Shown here piece after piece: positions 1-6,206 of a stretch of 9,534 bases of DNA. Positions within the stretch are counted from its first letter, which is position 1, and each line of letters begins with the position of its first letter. Under the pieces are notes generated by a model. It made no database searches, was not told where the DNA came from, and worked only from the letters and a program-made list of their open reading frames with translations. Origin of the DNA: DASQDT01 sp036380435. Its GTDB lineage: Bacteria; Acidobacteriota; Blastocatellia; Pyrinomonadales; Pyrinomonadaceae. The DNA is taken from the NCBI GenBank assembly GCA_036380435.1, contig DASVES010000496.1, forward strand, positions 1-9,534, read 5' to 3'. A program made the position numbers and the translations under genes.

Positions 1-741
1 ACGCCGCCGACGCTCTACCCGACGCTCTACCTGCTCCACGGGTTGACGGGCCATCACACCGACTGGCTCGCGCGCACCAAGCTCTCCGACTACGCCGCGC
101 AGTACCGTCTCATCATCATCACGCCCGAGGGCAACGACGGCTGGTACACCGACAGCGCGGGCGTGGCGACGGACAGGTACGAGTCGTACATCATCAAGGA
201 GTTGATCCCCGACGTGGAGCGGCGTTTCCGCGTCGCGCGCGCGCGCGAGGGACGCGGCGTCGCCGGTCTCTCGATGGGCGGCTACGGCGCGCTGAAGTTT
301 GGCTTGAAGTACCCGGAGCTGTTCGCCTTCGCCGCTTCGATGAGCGGCGCGGTGGGCGCCGCCTCGTGGCGCACGGCGGAAGACCTCGGCCGCTCGGAGT
401 TCATCCGCCAGTCGCTCGTCCAGACCTTCGGCGACGGCGACACGCCGGCCAAGCGCACGAACGACATCTTCCGACTCGTCCGCGAGCTGCCCGAAGAGAA
501 GACGCCGGCGCTCCCCTTCCTCTATCTCGACTGCGGCACCGAAGACCCGCTCCAACTGCTCGGCCCGAACGCCGCCTTCGCCGCCCTGCTCGTCGAGCGC
601 AAGGTCGCACACGAGTATCGCCAACTCCCCGGCAAGCACGACTGGCTCTACTGGGACAGGCAGGTGCAGGAAGTTCTGCGCCTCGCCTCTCACAAGCTCG
701 CCGCGCCCGCCCCGGCGGCGCGCGGCGCATCAGCAAAGTAG
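1..741 (+). CDS. Putative esterase, alpha/beta hydrolase (esterase D / FrmB-like), 5'-truncated
   Basis: Only the C-terminal 246 residues are present. The reading frame is open from base 1 and encodes the family's oxyanion-hole region (LYLLHGLTGHHTDW), so the gene begins left of the window; the TTG at 43 falls inside this motif and is not the start. The nucleophile elbow GLSMGGYGA puts the catalytic Ser at visible residue 91. The probable acid is Asp182 in DCGTEDP, with Asp177 as the less likely alternative. The His is residue 213 in LPGKHDWLYW. This Ser/Asp/His order and the GxHDWxxW ending match the putative-esterase family (PF00756), which includes S-formylglutathione hydrolase, tributyrin esterase and antigen 85. 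The substrate cannot be told from sequence, and any signal peptide lies outside the window. The tail is low-complexity Ala/Pro. The TAG stop (739-741) lies inside a GTAGGACAGG repeat. The family call is firm; the substrate is unknown. Confidence 0.9.
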   Translation, partial: TPPTLYPTLYLLHGLTGHHTDWLARTKLSDYAAQYRLIIITPEGNDGWYTDSAGVATDRYESYIIKELIPDVERRFRVARAREGRGVAGLSMGGYGALKFGLKYPELFAFAASMSGAVGAASWRTAEDLGRSEFIRQSLVQTFGDGDTPAKRTNDIFRLVRELPEEKTPALPFLYLDCGTEDPLQLLGPNAAFAALLVERKVAHEYRQLPGKHDWLYWDRQVQEVLRLASHKLAAPAPAARGASAK

Positions 742-787
742 GACAGGAATTCGCGGCCTGTCTTGAGCGCGCGAGCGCGAAAACAAG
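738..787. repeat. Degenerate GACAGG palindromic repeat overlapping the esterase stop
   Basis: The segment starts GTAGGACAGG, exactly as the left arm of the large repeat at 4996 does. It can form a 6-bp stem (742-747 GACAGG with 757-762 CCTGTC) around a 9-base loop. A CTTG at 762-765 and a CAAG at 784-787 bracket a CGCG-rich stretch that may form a second weak stem. The esterase stop TAG (739-741) is part of the repeat. It is read here as a decayed member of the same family as 4996-5081. It could act as an mRNA 3' hairpin, but no U-tract follows, so a classical terminator is not claimed. Confidence 0.5.
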
Positions 788-838
788 CATTCGCCGAAGG
801 TTGTACGAGTGAGGCCCCGCGGGGTAAAACTAAACGCC

Positions 839-2176
839 ATGAGAAGATTATTCGATGCGTCGGCCGCCGCCCTCCTCCTCCTGCTCATCTTTTTCGCCCC
901 CCACGCGCGCGCGCAGAACTACGAGAAGCCGCCGGGCGAGACGCAGGCCGCGCGCGTCCGCGACCTTCAGGCCGCCCTGCGCGAAGCCCGCCTCGACGGC
1001 TGGCTCTTCTACGACTTCCGCCGCAGCGATCCCCTCGCCTATCGCATCCTGAAGCTCGACGACAAGAGTCTGACCACGCGTCGCTGGCTCTACTACGTGC
1101 CCGCCACGGGCGAGCCGACACGCATCGTCCACTCCATCGAACGCTTCAAGTTAGACGCCTTGCCCGGCAAGAAAGTCATCTACCGCCGCTGGCAGGAACT
1201 CCACGCCGCCGTGCGCGCCGCCCTTTCCGGCCGCGCCGATGCTCCGCGCCGCGCGGTGAAGCGAACCATCGCCATGCAATACTCGCCGATGAACGACATC
1301 CCCTACGTCTCGCGCGTGGACGCCGGAACGCTGGAAATGATTCGCACGGCCGGCGCGAACGTCGTCACCAGCGCCGACCTCGTCCAACGCTTCGAAGCCG
1401 TCTGGACTGACGAGCAGAAACGCACGCACGACGAAGCCGCCAACAAGATTCGACGCATCATCGCCGACTCCTTCGCCGAGATCGCGCGCCGCACGAACGC
1501 CAACGAGCCGACGAACGAGTACGACATCCAGCAGTTCATGCTGCGTCGCTACGAGGAGGAGGGGCTGACCTCCGACAACGACCCGCCCAACGTCTCGGTC
1601 GGCCCCAACAGCGCCAACCCACACTACCAGCCCGACGCCAAAACCCACTCGCCCATCCGCCGCGGCGACTTCGTCCTCTTCGACGTGTGGGCCAAGCTCA
1701 AACAACCCGGCTCCATCTACGCCGACCAGACATGGGTGGGCTACGTCGGCGAGACGGTGCCCGAAGAGCACCAGAAGATTTTCCGCATCGTCGCCGAGGC
1801 GCGCGACGCCGCCACCAACTTCGTCCGCGCGGCCCTGCGCGACGGCAAAGTGATCGGCGGCGCGCAGGTCGATGACGTGTCGCGCGGTGTCGTGGAGCGC
1901 GCCGGCTACGGCGAGCAGTTTACGCACCGCACCGGCCACTCCATCGGCGAGGAGGTACACGGCAACGGCGCGCACATCGACAATCTGGAGACCCGCGACT
2001 CGCGCCGCATCATCCCCCGCACCGGCTTCTCCATCGAACCCGGCATCTACCTCGAAGGCAAATTCGGCGTCCGCTCCGAGATCAACGTCTACGCCTCCGA
2101 GCGCGACATCGAGGTGACGGGACAGCCCATCCAAACCGAGATCGTGCCGATACTGAAAGTGAGCAGTAAGCAGTGA
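839..2176 (+). CDS. Exported M24 family metallopeptidase (Xaa-Pro aminopeptidase-like)
   Basis: The protein has 445 residues. Residues 1-25 form a signal peptide: RR near the start, a Leu-rich core and an ARA|Q cleavage site, so it is probably exported. A creatinase-like N-terminal domain follows, then the pita-bread catalytic domain. All five M24 dimetal ligands are visible: Asp282 (FDVWA), Asp296 (YADQTW), His367 (TGHSIG), Glu400 (SIEPGIY) and Glu414 (RSEINVY). His374 in EVHGNG matches the family's catalytic His. The family removes N-terminal residues ahead of proline or cleaves X-Pro dipeptides; the exact specificity is not determined. The ATG was chosen because it begins the signal peptide directly. 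However, an in-frame GTG at 809 has a GAAGG 8 bases upstream and would add ten residues (RPRGVKLNA region), so it remains possible. The last residues (VSSKQ) and the stop are encoded by an intergenic heptad repeat, suggesting the original C-terminus was altered. Confidence 0.92.
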   Translation: MRRLFDASAAALLLLLIFFAPHARAQNYEKPPGETQAARVRDLQAALREARLDGWLFYDFRRSDPLAYRILKLDDKSLTTRRWLYYVPATGEPTRIVHSIERFKLDALPGKKVIYRRWQELHAAVRAALSGRADAPRRAVKRTIAMQYSPMNDIPYVSRVDAGTLEMIRTAGANVVTSADLVQRFEAVWTDEQKRTHDEAANKIRRIIADSFAEIARRTNANEPTNEYDIQQFMLRRYEEEGLTSDNDPPNVSVGPNSANPHYQPDAKTHSPIRRGDFVLFDVWAKLKQPGSIYADQTWVGYVGETVPEEHQKIFRIVAEARDAATNFVRAALRDGKVIGGAQVDDVSRGVVERAGYGEQFTHRTGHSIGEEVHGNGAHIDNLETRDSRRIIPRTGFSIEPGIYLEGKFGVRSEINVYASERDIEVTGQPIQTEIVPILKVSSKQ

Positions 2177-2257
2177 GCGGTAAGCAGTAGACGCTCCGCG
2201 CCGTCGCCCCGCGCACAGGTTTGACAACTGCTCACTGCTTACTGCTCACTGCTTACT
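2158..2257. repeat. Inverted heptad repeat (AGTGAGC/AGTAAGC type) between M24 peptidase and IMPase genes
   Basis: The left part (2158-2188) is a run of 7-base units alternating AGTGAGC and AGTAAGC, with one GGTAAGC. The right part (2227-2257) is the same motif on the opposite strand (ACTGCTC/ACTGCTT units). The first 24 bases of each part pair with one mismatch (2158-2181 against 2227-2250). A non-repetitive GC-rich core lies between them. The element contains the M24 stop codon (2174-2176) and ends one base before the IMPase ATG at 2258, filling the whole gap. No Shine-Dalgarno sequence can be seen in it. Confidence 0.85.
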
Positions 2258-3028
2258 ATGTTGAATTTTGCCATCCAGACCGCCCGCGAGGCGGGCCGCG
2301 TGCTCATGGAGAAGTTCGGGCGCGCTGAAATCAACCACAAGGGCGACATCGACCTCGTCACCGAGGCCGACCTCGCCGCCGAGCGCCTCATCATCGAGCG
2401 CATCAGCGGCCACTTCCCGCGCCACGCCATTCTCTCGGAGGAGGCGGGCGACGTGCGTATCCACGGCTCCGAGAACTCCGCGTGGAAGTGGATCGTCGAT
2501 CCGCTCGACGGGACGACCAACTACGCGCATGGCTACCCGGTCTTCTGCGTCTCGATAGGTCTGGAGCACGAGGGGCGCATCGTCGCCGGCGTCGTCCATG
2601 ACCCGACGCGCGACGAGACCTTCGCCGCCGAGCGCGGTGCGGGCGCGACCTTGAACGGCCGCTCCGTGCGCGTCTCCGACGTGGACGACTTCAATCAGGC
2701 GCTCGTCTGCACCGGCTTCCCCTACGACGTGCGGGGCCGCGACAACTTCGCGCGCCACTTCACCAACTTCATCATGCGCGCGCAGTCTTTGCGTCGCGAC
2801 GGCTCCGCCGCCCTCGACCTCGCCTACGTCGCCTGCGGCCGCTTCGACGCCTTCTATGAAGACGGCCTCCGCCCGTGGGACGTGGCCGCCGGCACGCTCC
2901 TCGTCGAAGAGGCCGGCGGCCGCGTCACGCACTACGACGGCTCCCCCTTCGACACCTACACCCCGCCGCTCGCCGCCAGCAACGGCCTCATCCACGACGA
3001 ACTGCTCGGCGTGCTCCAAGAGCCGTGA
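2258..3028 (+). CDS. Inositol monophosphatase family protein (SuhB-like)
   Basis: The protein has 256 residues, the normal length for the Mg2+-dependent, Li+-sensitive phosphatase family. Metal-site motifs are complete: Glu61 in SEEAG, Asp81 and Asp84 in WIVDPLDGTTN (motif A), and Asp208 in RPWDVAAG (motif B). These correspond to human IMPA1 Glu70, Asp90, Asp93 and Asp220. The expected reaction is hydrolysis of myo-inositol 1-phosphate or a related sugar or polyol phosphate in the cytoplasm. Family members also act on fructose-1,6-bisphosphate, PAP or histidinol phosphate, and some SuhB proteins bind RNA polymerase, so the substrate is not fixed by sequence. The first helix (NFAIQTAREAG) aligns with the start of known members, supporting the ATG at 2258, although it has no Shine-Dalgarno and directly follows a heptad repeat. 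The stop codon is the first three bases of another heptad repeat. No truncation is evident. Confidence 0.93.
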   Translation: MLNFAIQTAREAGRVLMEKFGRAEINHKGDIDLVTEADLAAERLIIERISGHFPRHAILSEEAGDVRIHGSENSAWKWIVDPLDGTTNYAHGYPVFCVSIGLEHEGRIVAGVVHDPTRDETFAAERGAGATLNGRSVRVSDVDDFNQALVCTGFPYDVRGRDNFARHFTNFIMRAQSLRRDGSAALDLAYVACGRFDAFYEDGLRPWDVAAGTLLVEEAGGRVTHYDGSPFDTYTPPLAASNGLIHDELLGVLQEP

Positions 3029-3143
3029 ATCGTCAATCGTCAATCGTCAATCGTGGTTGAGGGGGGCGTGGCTTGAGTGTTAAAGCGTGCGCCGGATTAG
3101 CGTCAATCAATCGATTTACGATTTACCATTTACGATTCACGAT
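3026..3143. repeat. Inverted heptad repeat (TCAATCG / TAAATCG type) after the IMPase gene
   Basis: The left arm (3026-3053) is TGAATCG followed by three TCAATCG units. The right arm (3112-3139) pairs with it at 24 of 28 positions; read on the minus strand it is TGAATCG then TAAATGG and TAAATCG units. The spacer of about 58 bases is not repetitive. The TGA opening the left arm is the IMPase stop codon. The extra CGTCAATCAATCG at 3101-3113 looks like another partial unit. The heptamer differs from those at 2158 and 6207, but the layout is the same. Confidence 0.8.
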
Positions 3144-3146
3144 AGA

Positions 3147-3176
3147 TTGTTCGAGTCGCGCGGCGCGGGTTATGAT
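3147..3176 (+). promoter_or_regulatory. Possible sigma-70-type promoter for the Ser/Thr kinase
   Basis: A TATGAT (3171-3176) matches the -10 consensus at 5 of 6 positions. It lies 18 bases after a weak -35, TTGTTC (3147-3152), just downstream of the repeat. Transcription would start near 3183, about 27 bases before the kinase ATG. The -35 matches only 3 of 6, so this is tentative. Confidence 0.35.
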
Positions 3177-3192
3177 GAGCGCCGTGAACGTC

Positions 3193-3201
3193 GAAGAGGT
3201 G
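3193..3201 (+). promoter_or_regulatory. Ribosome binding site of the kinase gene
   Basis: GAAGAGGTG ends 8 bases before the ATG at 3210. It is close to the AAGGAGGTG anti-16S complement and supports this start, which leaves a short leader of 11 residues before the kinase fold begins at Tyr12. Confidence 0.7.
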
Positions 3202-3209
3202 AACGCTGA

Positions 3210-4985
3210 ATGATCGCCCCTGACACCGTCTTGCAGAACCGCTACGTCGTGCTCGAACAGATCGGGCAGGGCGGGATGGGCGCCGTCTACGTCGCCACCG
3301 ACCAGCGCTTCGGCTCGACGGTCGCGCTCAAGGAGACTTTCTTCGACGACCCGGCGCTACGCAAGGCATTCGAGCGCGAGGCGCACCTCCTCAACCGCCT
3401 GCGTCACCCGGCCCTGCCGCGTGTCAGCGACCACTTTGGCGAGGGTACGGGGCAATTCCTCGTCATGGAGTTCATCCCCGGCGACGACCTCTCGGAGATG
3501 TTGGAGAAGCGAGGCGGCGCCGCCTTCCCGCTCGAACAAGTGCTCCTCTGGGCCGACCAGCTCCTCGACGCGCTCGACTACCTGCACACGCACGAGCCGG
3601 CGGTCGTCCACCGCGACATCAAGCCGCAGAACCTCAAGCTCACCTCGCGCAACCAGATCGTCCTGCTCGACTTCGGCCTCGCCAAGGGCACGGCCGCCGC
3701 GCTGTCGCGCGCCAGCATGACGGGCAGCGTCTTCGGCTACTCGCGCAACTACGCCCCGCTCGAACAGATGCAGGGGACGGGAACCGACCCGCGCAGCGAC
3801 ATCTATTCGCTCGCCGCCACGCTCTACCACCTGCTCACCGGCGCCGTCCCGCCCGACGCGCTCACGCGCGCCATGTCGGCCGTCAACGAACAGCCCGACC
3901 CGCTGCGCCCCGCCGACGAAATGCACGTGCAGGTGACGCGCTCGGTCGCCGCCGCACTCTCGAAGGCCATGCGGCAGAGTTCGTCGCAACGCTTCCAGAC
4001 GGCCGAAGAGATGCGCGCCGCCCTGCGCGATGCCGCCAGCCGCCGCGCCGAAGAGGAGCGCGCGCTGGCGACCGTGCTCACGACGACACCCGGCACAGCC
4101 GCCGACACCACGCCCCCCGACGCCCTCCACGATCAGGAGACGCAGTTGCTCGGCGGGCAAACGAACGCGCGCGCCGACCGGGCCACACGCGCCGCCGAAG
4201 CCGACCGCGCTACCGCCCATCTCCTCGGTACGAGCGCCGCCTCCGCCCCCGACGCCGCGGCGACCCTGCTCGGCCCCGGACTGACCGCCGCAGCCGGCGG
4301 CGCACGCCCCCCGTCCGCGCCGGCGGCAGCGGATGCGCGCGCGGATGATTCCGTCGTGACACGCGTCCGCCCCGTCGGCAGCACGCACGTCGTCGGCAGA
4401 CGTGGGCTTTCAGGTCGCACGCTCGGCGCGGCGGCCAGCGTCCTCGTCCTGCTCGTCGCGGCCGGCGCCTTCTACGCCTTCACGCGCCGCAACGACGCGC
4501 CGCAAACGCCCACGACACCGGAGCCGCGGCAGACTGTCGCGACACCGGAGCCGCAGCCCTCGGCGCAGACCGTCGTCGAGGCCGCGCCGACCGCGCCGCA
4601 GACGGCCGCGCCGAGTCCCGCGCCCGCCTCTGAGGCCGCGCCGGCGCAGGCCAGACAAGCGCCGGCGGCAGCCAAAGGAGGCAAGCGCGCGGAGGGCCGC
4701 AACGACGCCGTCACCGTGATTGACGAGACGAAAATCGAGGAGCAGGTGAGAGACGCCGAGCGGCAAGCCCTCACTGAAGTGGGAGTGCCGGAGGTCGAGA
4801 TTCCCGAACATCTGGAGGGGATGAGTCCCGAGGAGCGCGAGCGTCTGCGGAACCTGCCGCGCCGGCTCAGGCAGATGATGTTGCAGCAGCGGCGGATACA
4901 GCGTCAGCGCCAGCGCGCGCTCGAAGAGGCCGAGCGGCGGCGGCGGCAACAACAGCCGTTGCCGCCGGATGCCCCTCGGCCATAA
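3210..4985 (+). CDS. Transmembrane serine/threonine protein kinase (PknB-like, APLEQ subtype)
   Basis: The protein has 591 residues. An N-terminal eukaryotic-like kinase domain (about 12-275) is complete: glycine loop GQGGMGAVY (19-27), ATP lysine Lys41, alpha-C Glu57, catalytic loop HRDIKPQN (Asp136, Lys138, Asn141) and DFG at 154-156. The activation segment ends YAPLEQMQGTGTDPRSDIYSL, the APLEQ variant found in many bacterial kinases instead of APE. A disordered Ala/Thr-rich juxtamembrane region (about 276-400) has three T-x(0-2)-LLG motifs (Thr311, Thr335, Thr352). One membrane helix (405-424) is followed by RR, then a Pro/Ala/Thr linker (about 428-490) and a charged C-terminal segment (503-591) rich in Glu, Arg and Gln that is probably helical. 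Inferred topology is kinase inside, tail outside. There are no PASTA, TPR or WD repeats, so the external ligand is unknown. Catalytic activity is predicted; substrates are not visible in the neighbourhood. Confidence 0.93.
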   Translation: MIAPDTVLQNRYVVLEQIGQGGMGAVYVATDQRFGSTVALKETFFDDPALRKAFEREAHLLNRLRHPALPRVSDHFGEGTGQFLVMEFIPGDDLSEMLEKRGGAAFPLEQVLLWADQLLDALDYLHTHEPAVVHRDIKPQNLKLTSRNQIVLLDFGLAKGTAAALSRASMTGSVFGYSRNYAPLEQMQGTGTDPRSDIYSLAATLYHLLTGAVPPDALTRAMSAVNEQPDPLRPADEMHVQVTRSVAAALSKAMRQSSSQRFQTAEEMRAALRDAASRRAEEERALATVLTTTPGTAADTTPPDALHDQETQLLGGQTNARADRATRAAEADRATAHLLGTSAASAPDAAATLLGPGLTAAAGGARPPSAPAAADARADDSVVTRVRPVGSTHVVGRRGLSGRTLGAAASVLVLLVAAGAFYAFTRRNDAPQTPTTPEPRQTVATPEPQPSAQTVVEAAPTAPQTAAPSPAPASEAAPAQARQAPAAAKGGKRAEGRNDAVTVIDETKIEEQVRDAERQALTEVGVPEVEIPEHLEGMSPEERERLRNLPRRLRQMMLQQRRIQRQRQRALEEAERRRRQQQPLPPDAPRP

Positions 4986-4995
4986 GTCGATTGAC

Positions 4996-5081
4996 GTAGG
5001 ACAGGCATTCCTGCCTGTCACGTCTTGCCTGGAGTTCCTGCCTAACATGCAAGACGTGACAGGCAGGAATGCCTGTCCTAC
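4996..5081. repeat. Perfect 33-bp inverted repeat with nested palindromes, between convergent genes
   Basis: The arms at 4996-5028 and 5049-5081 are perfectly complementary over 33 bases and separated by 20 bases. Each arm also contains its own hairpin, GACAGGCATTCCTGCCTGTC (8-bp stem, TTCC loop on the plus strand), so the element can form one long stem or two short ones. The spacer (GGAGTTCCTGCCT) resembles a third decayed copy. It lies 10 bases after the kinase stop and 25 bases before the end of the convergent acyltransferase gene, where a bidirectional transcript end is expected. No T-tract flanks it, so intrinsic termination is only possible, not shown. It is likely a dispersed REP/MITE-like repeat. 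Confidence 0.85.
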
Positions 5082-5106
5082 ATGGCCGCCCGTTTGAACC
5101 GTCCAC

Positions 5107-5799
5107 TTACAACGCGGATTTGATCTGCGCTTCGAGCCGCTCGGTCTCGCGCCGCGCGCACTGCCGCGCGTCCTCGCCGGGACGCGGCGCGAGTCTCTGC
5201 ACGGGATGATAGACGATCTCGACGCGGCCCGTGCGCGGCCACTTCTGCCCGCGCGGCCAAGCGCGGTTCCCGCCCCGAATCGTCACCGGCAGGACGGGCA
5301 CGCCCGCTTCGAGCGCCAGCCGCACGGCGCCCGCCTTGAACGTCTCCATCAGCCCGTCCGCCTCTGAGCGTTCGCCCTCCGGGAAGATGACGAGGGCGCC
5401 GCCCGCGCGTAGCCAGCGCAGCGAGCGCCGGTAGGCGCGCGGGTCGCTGCGGTCGATTTGCAGCGGCCACGCGCCCAGCAAGTCCAGAAGTTTACCCAGC
5501 ACTGGCTTCTTGAACTGCTCGCTCCACGCGAGGTGGCGCAGGGGGCGCATGACGGGGATCGTGACCCAGAACGGATCGACGTAGGTCTGGTGATTGGCGG
5601 CGATGACGAGGCCGCCGCGCTCGGGCGCGGGGATGTGTTCAAGGCCGCGCAGGCGGATGCGCCAGACGAGGCGCGAGAGCAGGTGCGTCGGCGCGTGCAG
5701 ACCCAACAGGAACCACTCGGGCAGCGGGCGCGGCTCCTCGCCGCCCCTGTAGGCCCTCCCCTGTGTGTCGTCGCGCGCCGTGCTCGTGCCGTCGTTCAA
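5107..5799 (-). CDS. PlsC-like lysophospholipid acyltransferase (1-acyl-sn-glycerol-3-phosphate acyltransferase family)
   Basis: The protein has 230 residues. It carries the acyltransferase block I motif NHQTYVD (His70-X4-Asp75, the catalytic pair) and block III FPEGERS (139-145, binding the glycerol phosphate), followed by GVPVLPVTIRG (block IV-like). The family transfers an acyl chain from acyl-ACP or acyl-CoA to lysophosphatidic acid in phospholipid synthesis at the inner membrane face. Some members act on other lysolipids or ornithine lipids, so the exact acceptor is open. FPEGERS has Glu where FPEGTRS is usual. The start is TTG at 5799, supported by GGAGAGG 7 bases upstream and by a 4-base TTGA overlap with the stop of the zinc-ribbon gene, which suggests translational coupling. 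No ATG occurs before residue 84, beyond the catalytic His, so a downstream ATG start is excluded. Confidence 0.9.
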   Translation of the reverse strand: MNDGTSTARDDTQGRAYRGGEEPRPLPEWFLLGLHAPTHLLSRLVWRIRLRGLEHIPAPERGGLVIAANHQTYVDPFWVTIPVMRPLRHLAWSEQFKKPVLGKLLDLLGAWPLQIDRSDPRAYRRSLRWLRAGGALVIFPEGERSEADGLMETFKAGAVRLALEAGVPVLPVTIRGGNRAWPRGQKWPRTGRVEIVYHPVQRLAPRPGEDARQCARRETERLEAQIKSAL

Positions 5800-6194
5800 A
5801 GCGAATCCTCTCCGTCGGACGCACCCTCTCCGTCCGCCTCCCGGTCGCCCCGCTCAGAACGCGCCCGCCACGCGTCGCTCATGCGCGTCACCGGCCCCTC
5901 CGACGCCTCCTCCGCCCCCGGCCTCAGCGCCGGCGAGCGCCGTGCGTCGAGCGAAGTGATCCGCAACTCCTCCCACCACTCGGGGATGTCGCGCTCCGTG
6001 AGCGCGTCGTCCCACTTCTGCTCACAGCGCGCGCACGTGAAGGCGTCGTAGGTGCGCGCCTCCTCCTTCGTCAGCCCCACGCCCGTGCGCGCACGGCACT
6101 GCGGGTCCCGGCAGTAGCGCTCCACCTCGACCAGCAGCAACTGCCGCGGCACGACCACCCGCCGCCTCACCTTCTTTTTCTCTTCTTCAGACAT
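5796..6194 (-). CDS. Small zinc-ribbon protein of unknown function
   Basis: The protein has 132 residues. After a basic N-terminus (MSEEEKKKVRRRVVVPRQ) comes a likely metal-binding ribbon: Cys28-X4-Cys33 and Cys54-X2-Cys57, with about 20 residues between the pairs (TGVGLTKEEARTYDAF). It is followed by KWDDALTERDIPEWWEELRITSLD and a low-complexity, acidic, disordered tail from about residue 85. I do not recognise a named family. The ribbon could bind nucleic acid or protein, or only stabilise a fold. ATG at 6194 was chosen because the frame upstream to 6269 is encoded only by a heptad repeat. No clear Shine-Dalgarno precedes it. The stop overlaps the TTG of the acyltransferase gene, so the two are probably made together. 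That the reading frame is real is supported by the paired cysteines and the coupling. Confidence 0.75.
   Translation of the reverse strand: MSEEEKKKVRRRVVVPRQLLLVEVERYCRDPQCRARTGVGLTKEEARTYDAFTCARCEQKWDDALTERDIPEWWEELRITSLDARRSPALRPGAEEASEGPVTRMSDAWRARSERGDREADGEGASDGEDSL
5807..5813 (-). promoter_or_regulatory. Ribosome binding site deciding the TTG start of the acyltransferase
   Basis: On the minus strand this reads GGAGAGG and ends 7 bases before the TTG at 5799. It lies within the last codons of the zinc-ribbon gene. It is the strongest Shine-Dalgarno in the minus-strand cluster and is the reason for accepting the rare TTG start. Confidence 0.7.
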
Positions 6195-6206
6195 AATCGA
6201 AAACAA

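Noticed and set aside
43..741. TTG at 43 as the true start of the esterase.
   Set aside because: The frame is open to base 1 and the preceding residues form the family's LYLLHG strand, so the gene is truncated by the window edge.
1151..2227. Long minus-strand open frame of 358 codons opposite the M24 gene.
   Set aside because: It is a high-GC shadow frame, Asp/Gly/Val/Ala-rich with no motif, opposite a gene with all five metal ligands.
2221..2257. A perfect -35 box TTGACA at 2221-2226 just before the right heptad arm, as a promoter for the IMPase gene.
   Set aside because: At 16-18 bases downstream the sequence is GCTCAC-like with no -10 resemblance; TACTAT at 2254-2259 is 27 bases away. 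It is noted but not called.
3026..3143. CRISPR-like array, considered because of the regular short repeats.
   Set aside because: Units are 7 bases with no unique spacers between them, arms are inverted, and there are no cas genes.
3357..4388. Minus-strand open frame of 343 codons opposite the kinase.
   Set aside because: Low-complexity Gly/Arg/Ala composition, no domain, and the plus-strand frame has every kinase motif.
4996..5081. Classical Rho-independent terminator.
   Set aside because: The stem is strong but no T-run follows on either strand; it is kept as a repeat with only possible terminator function.
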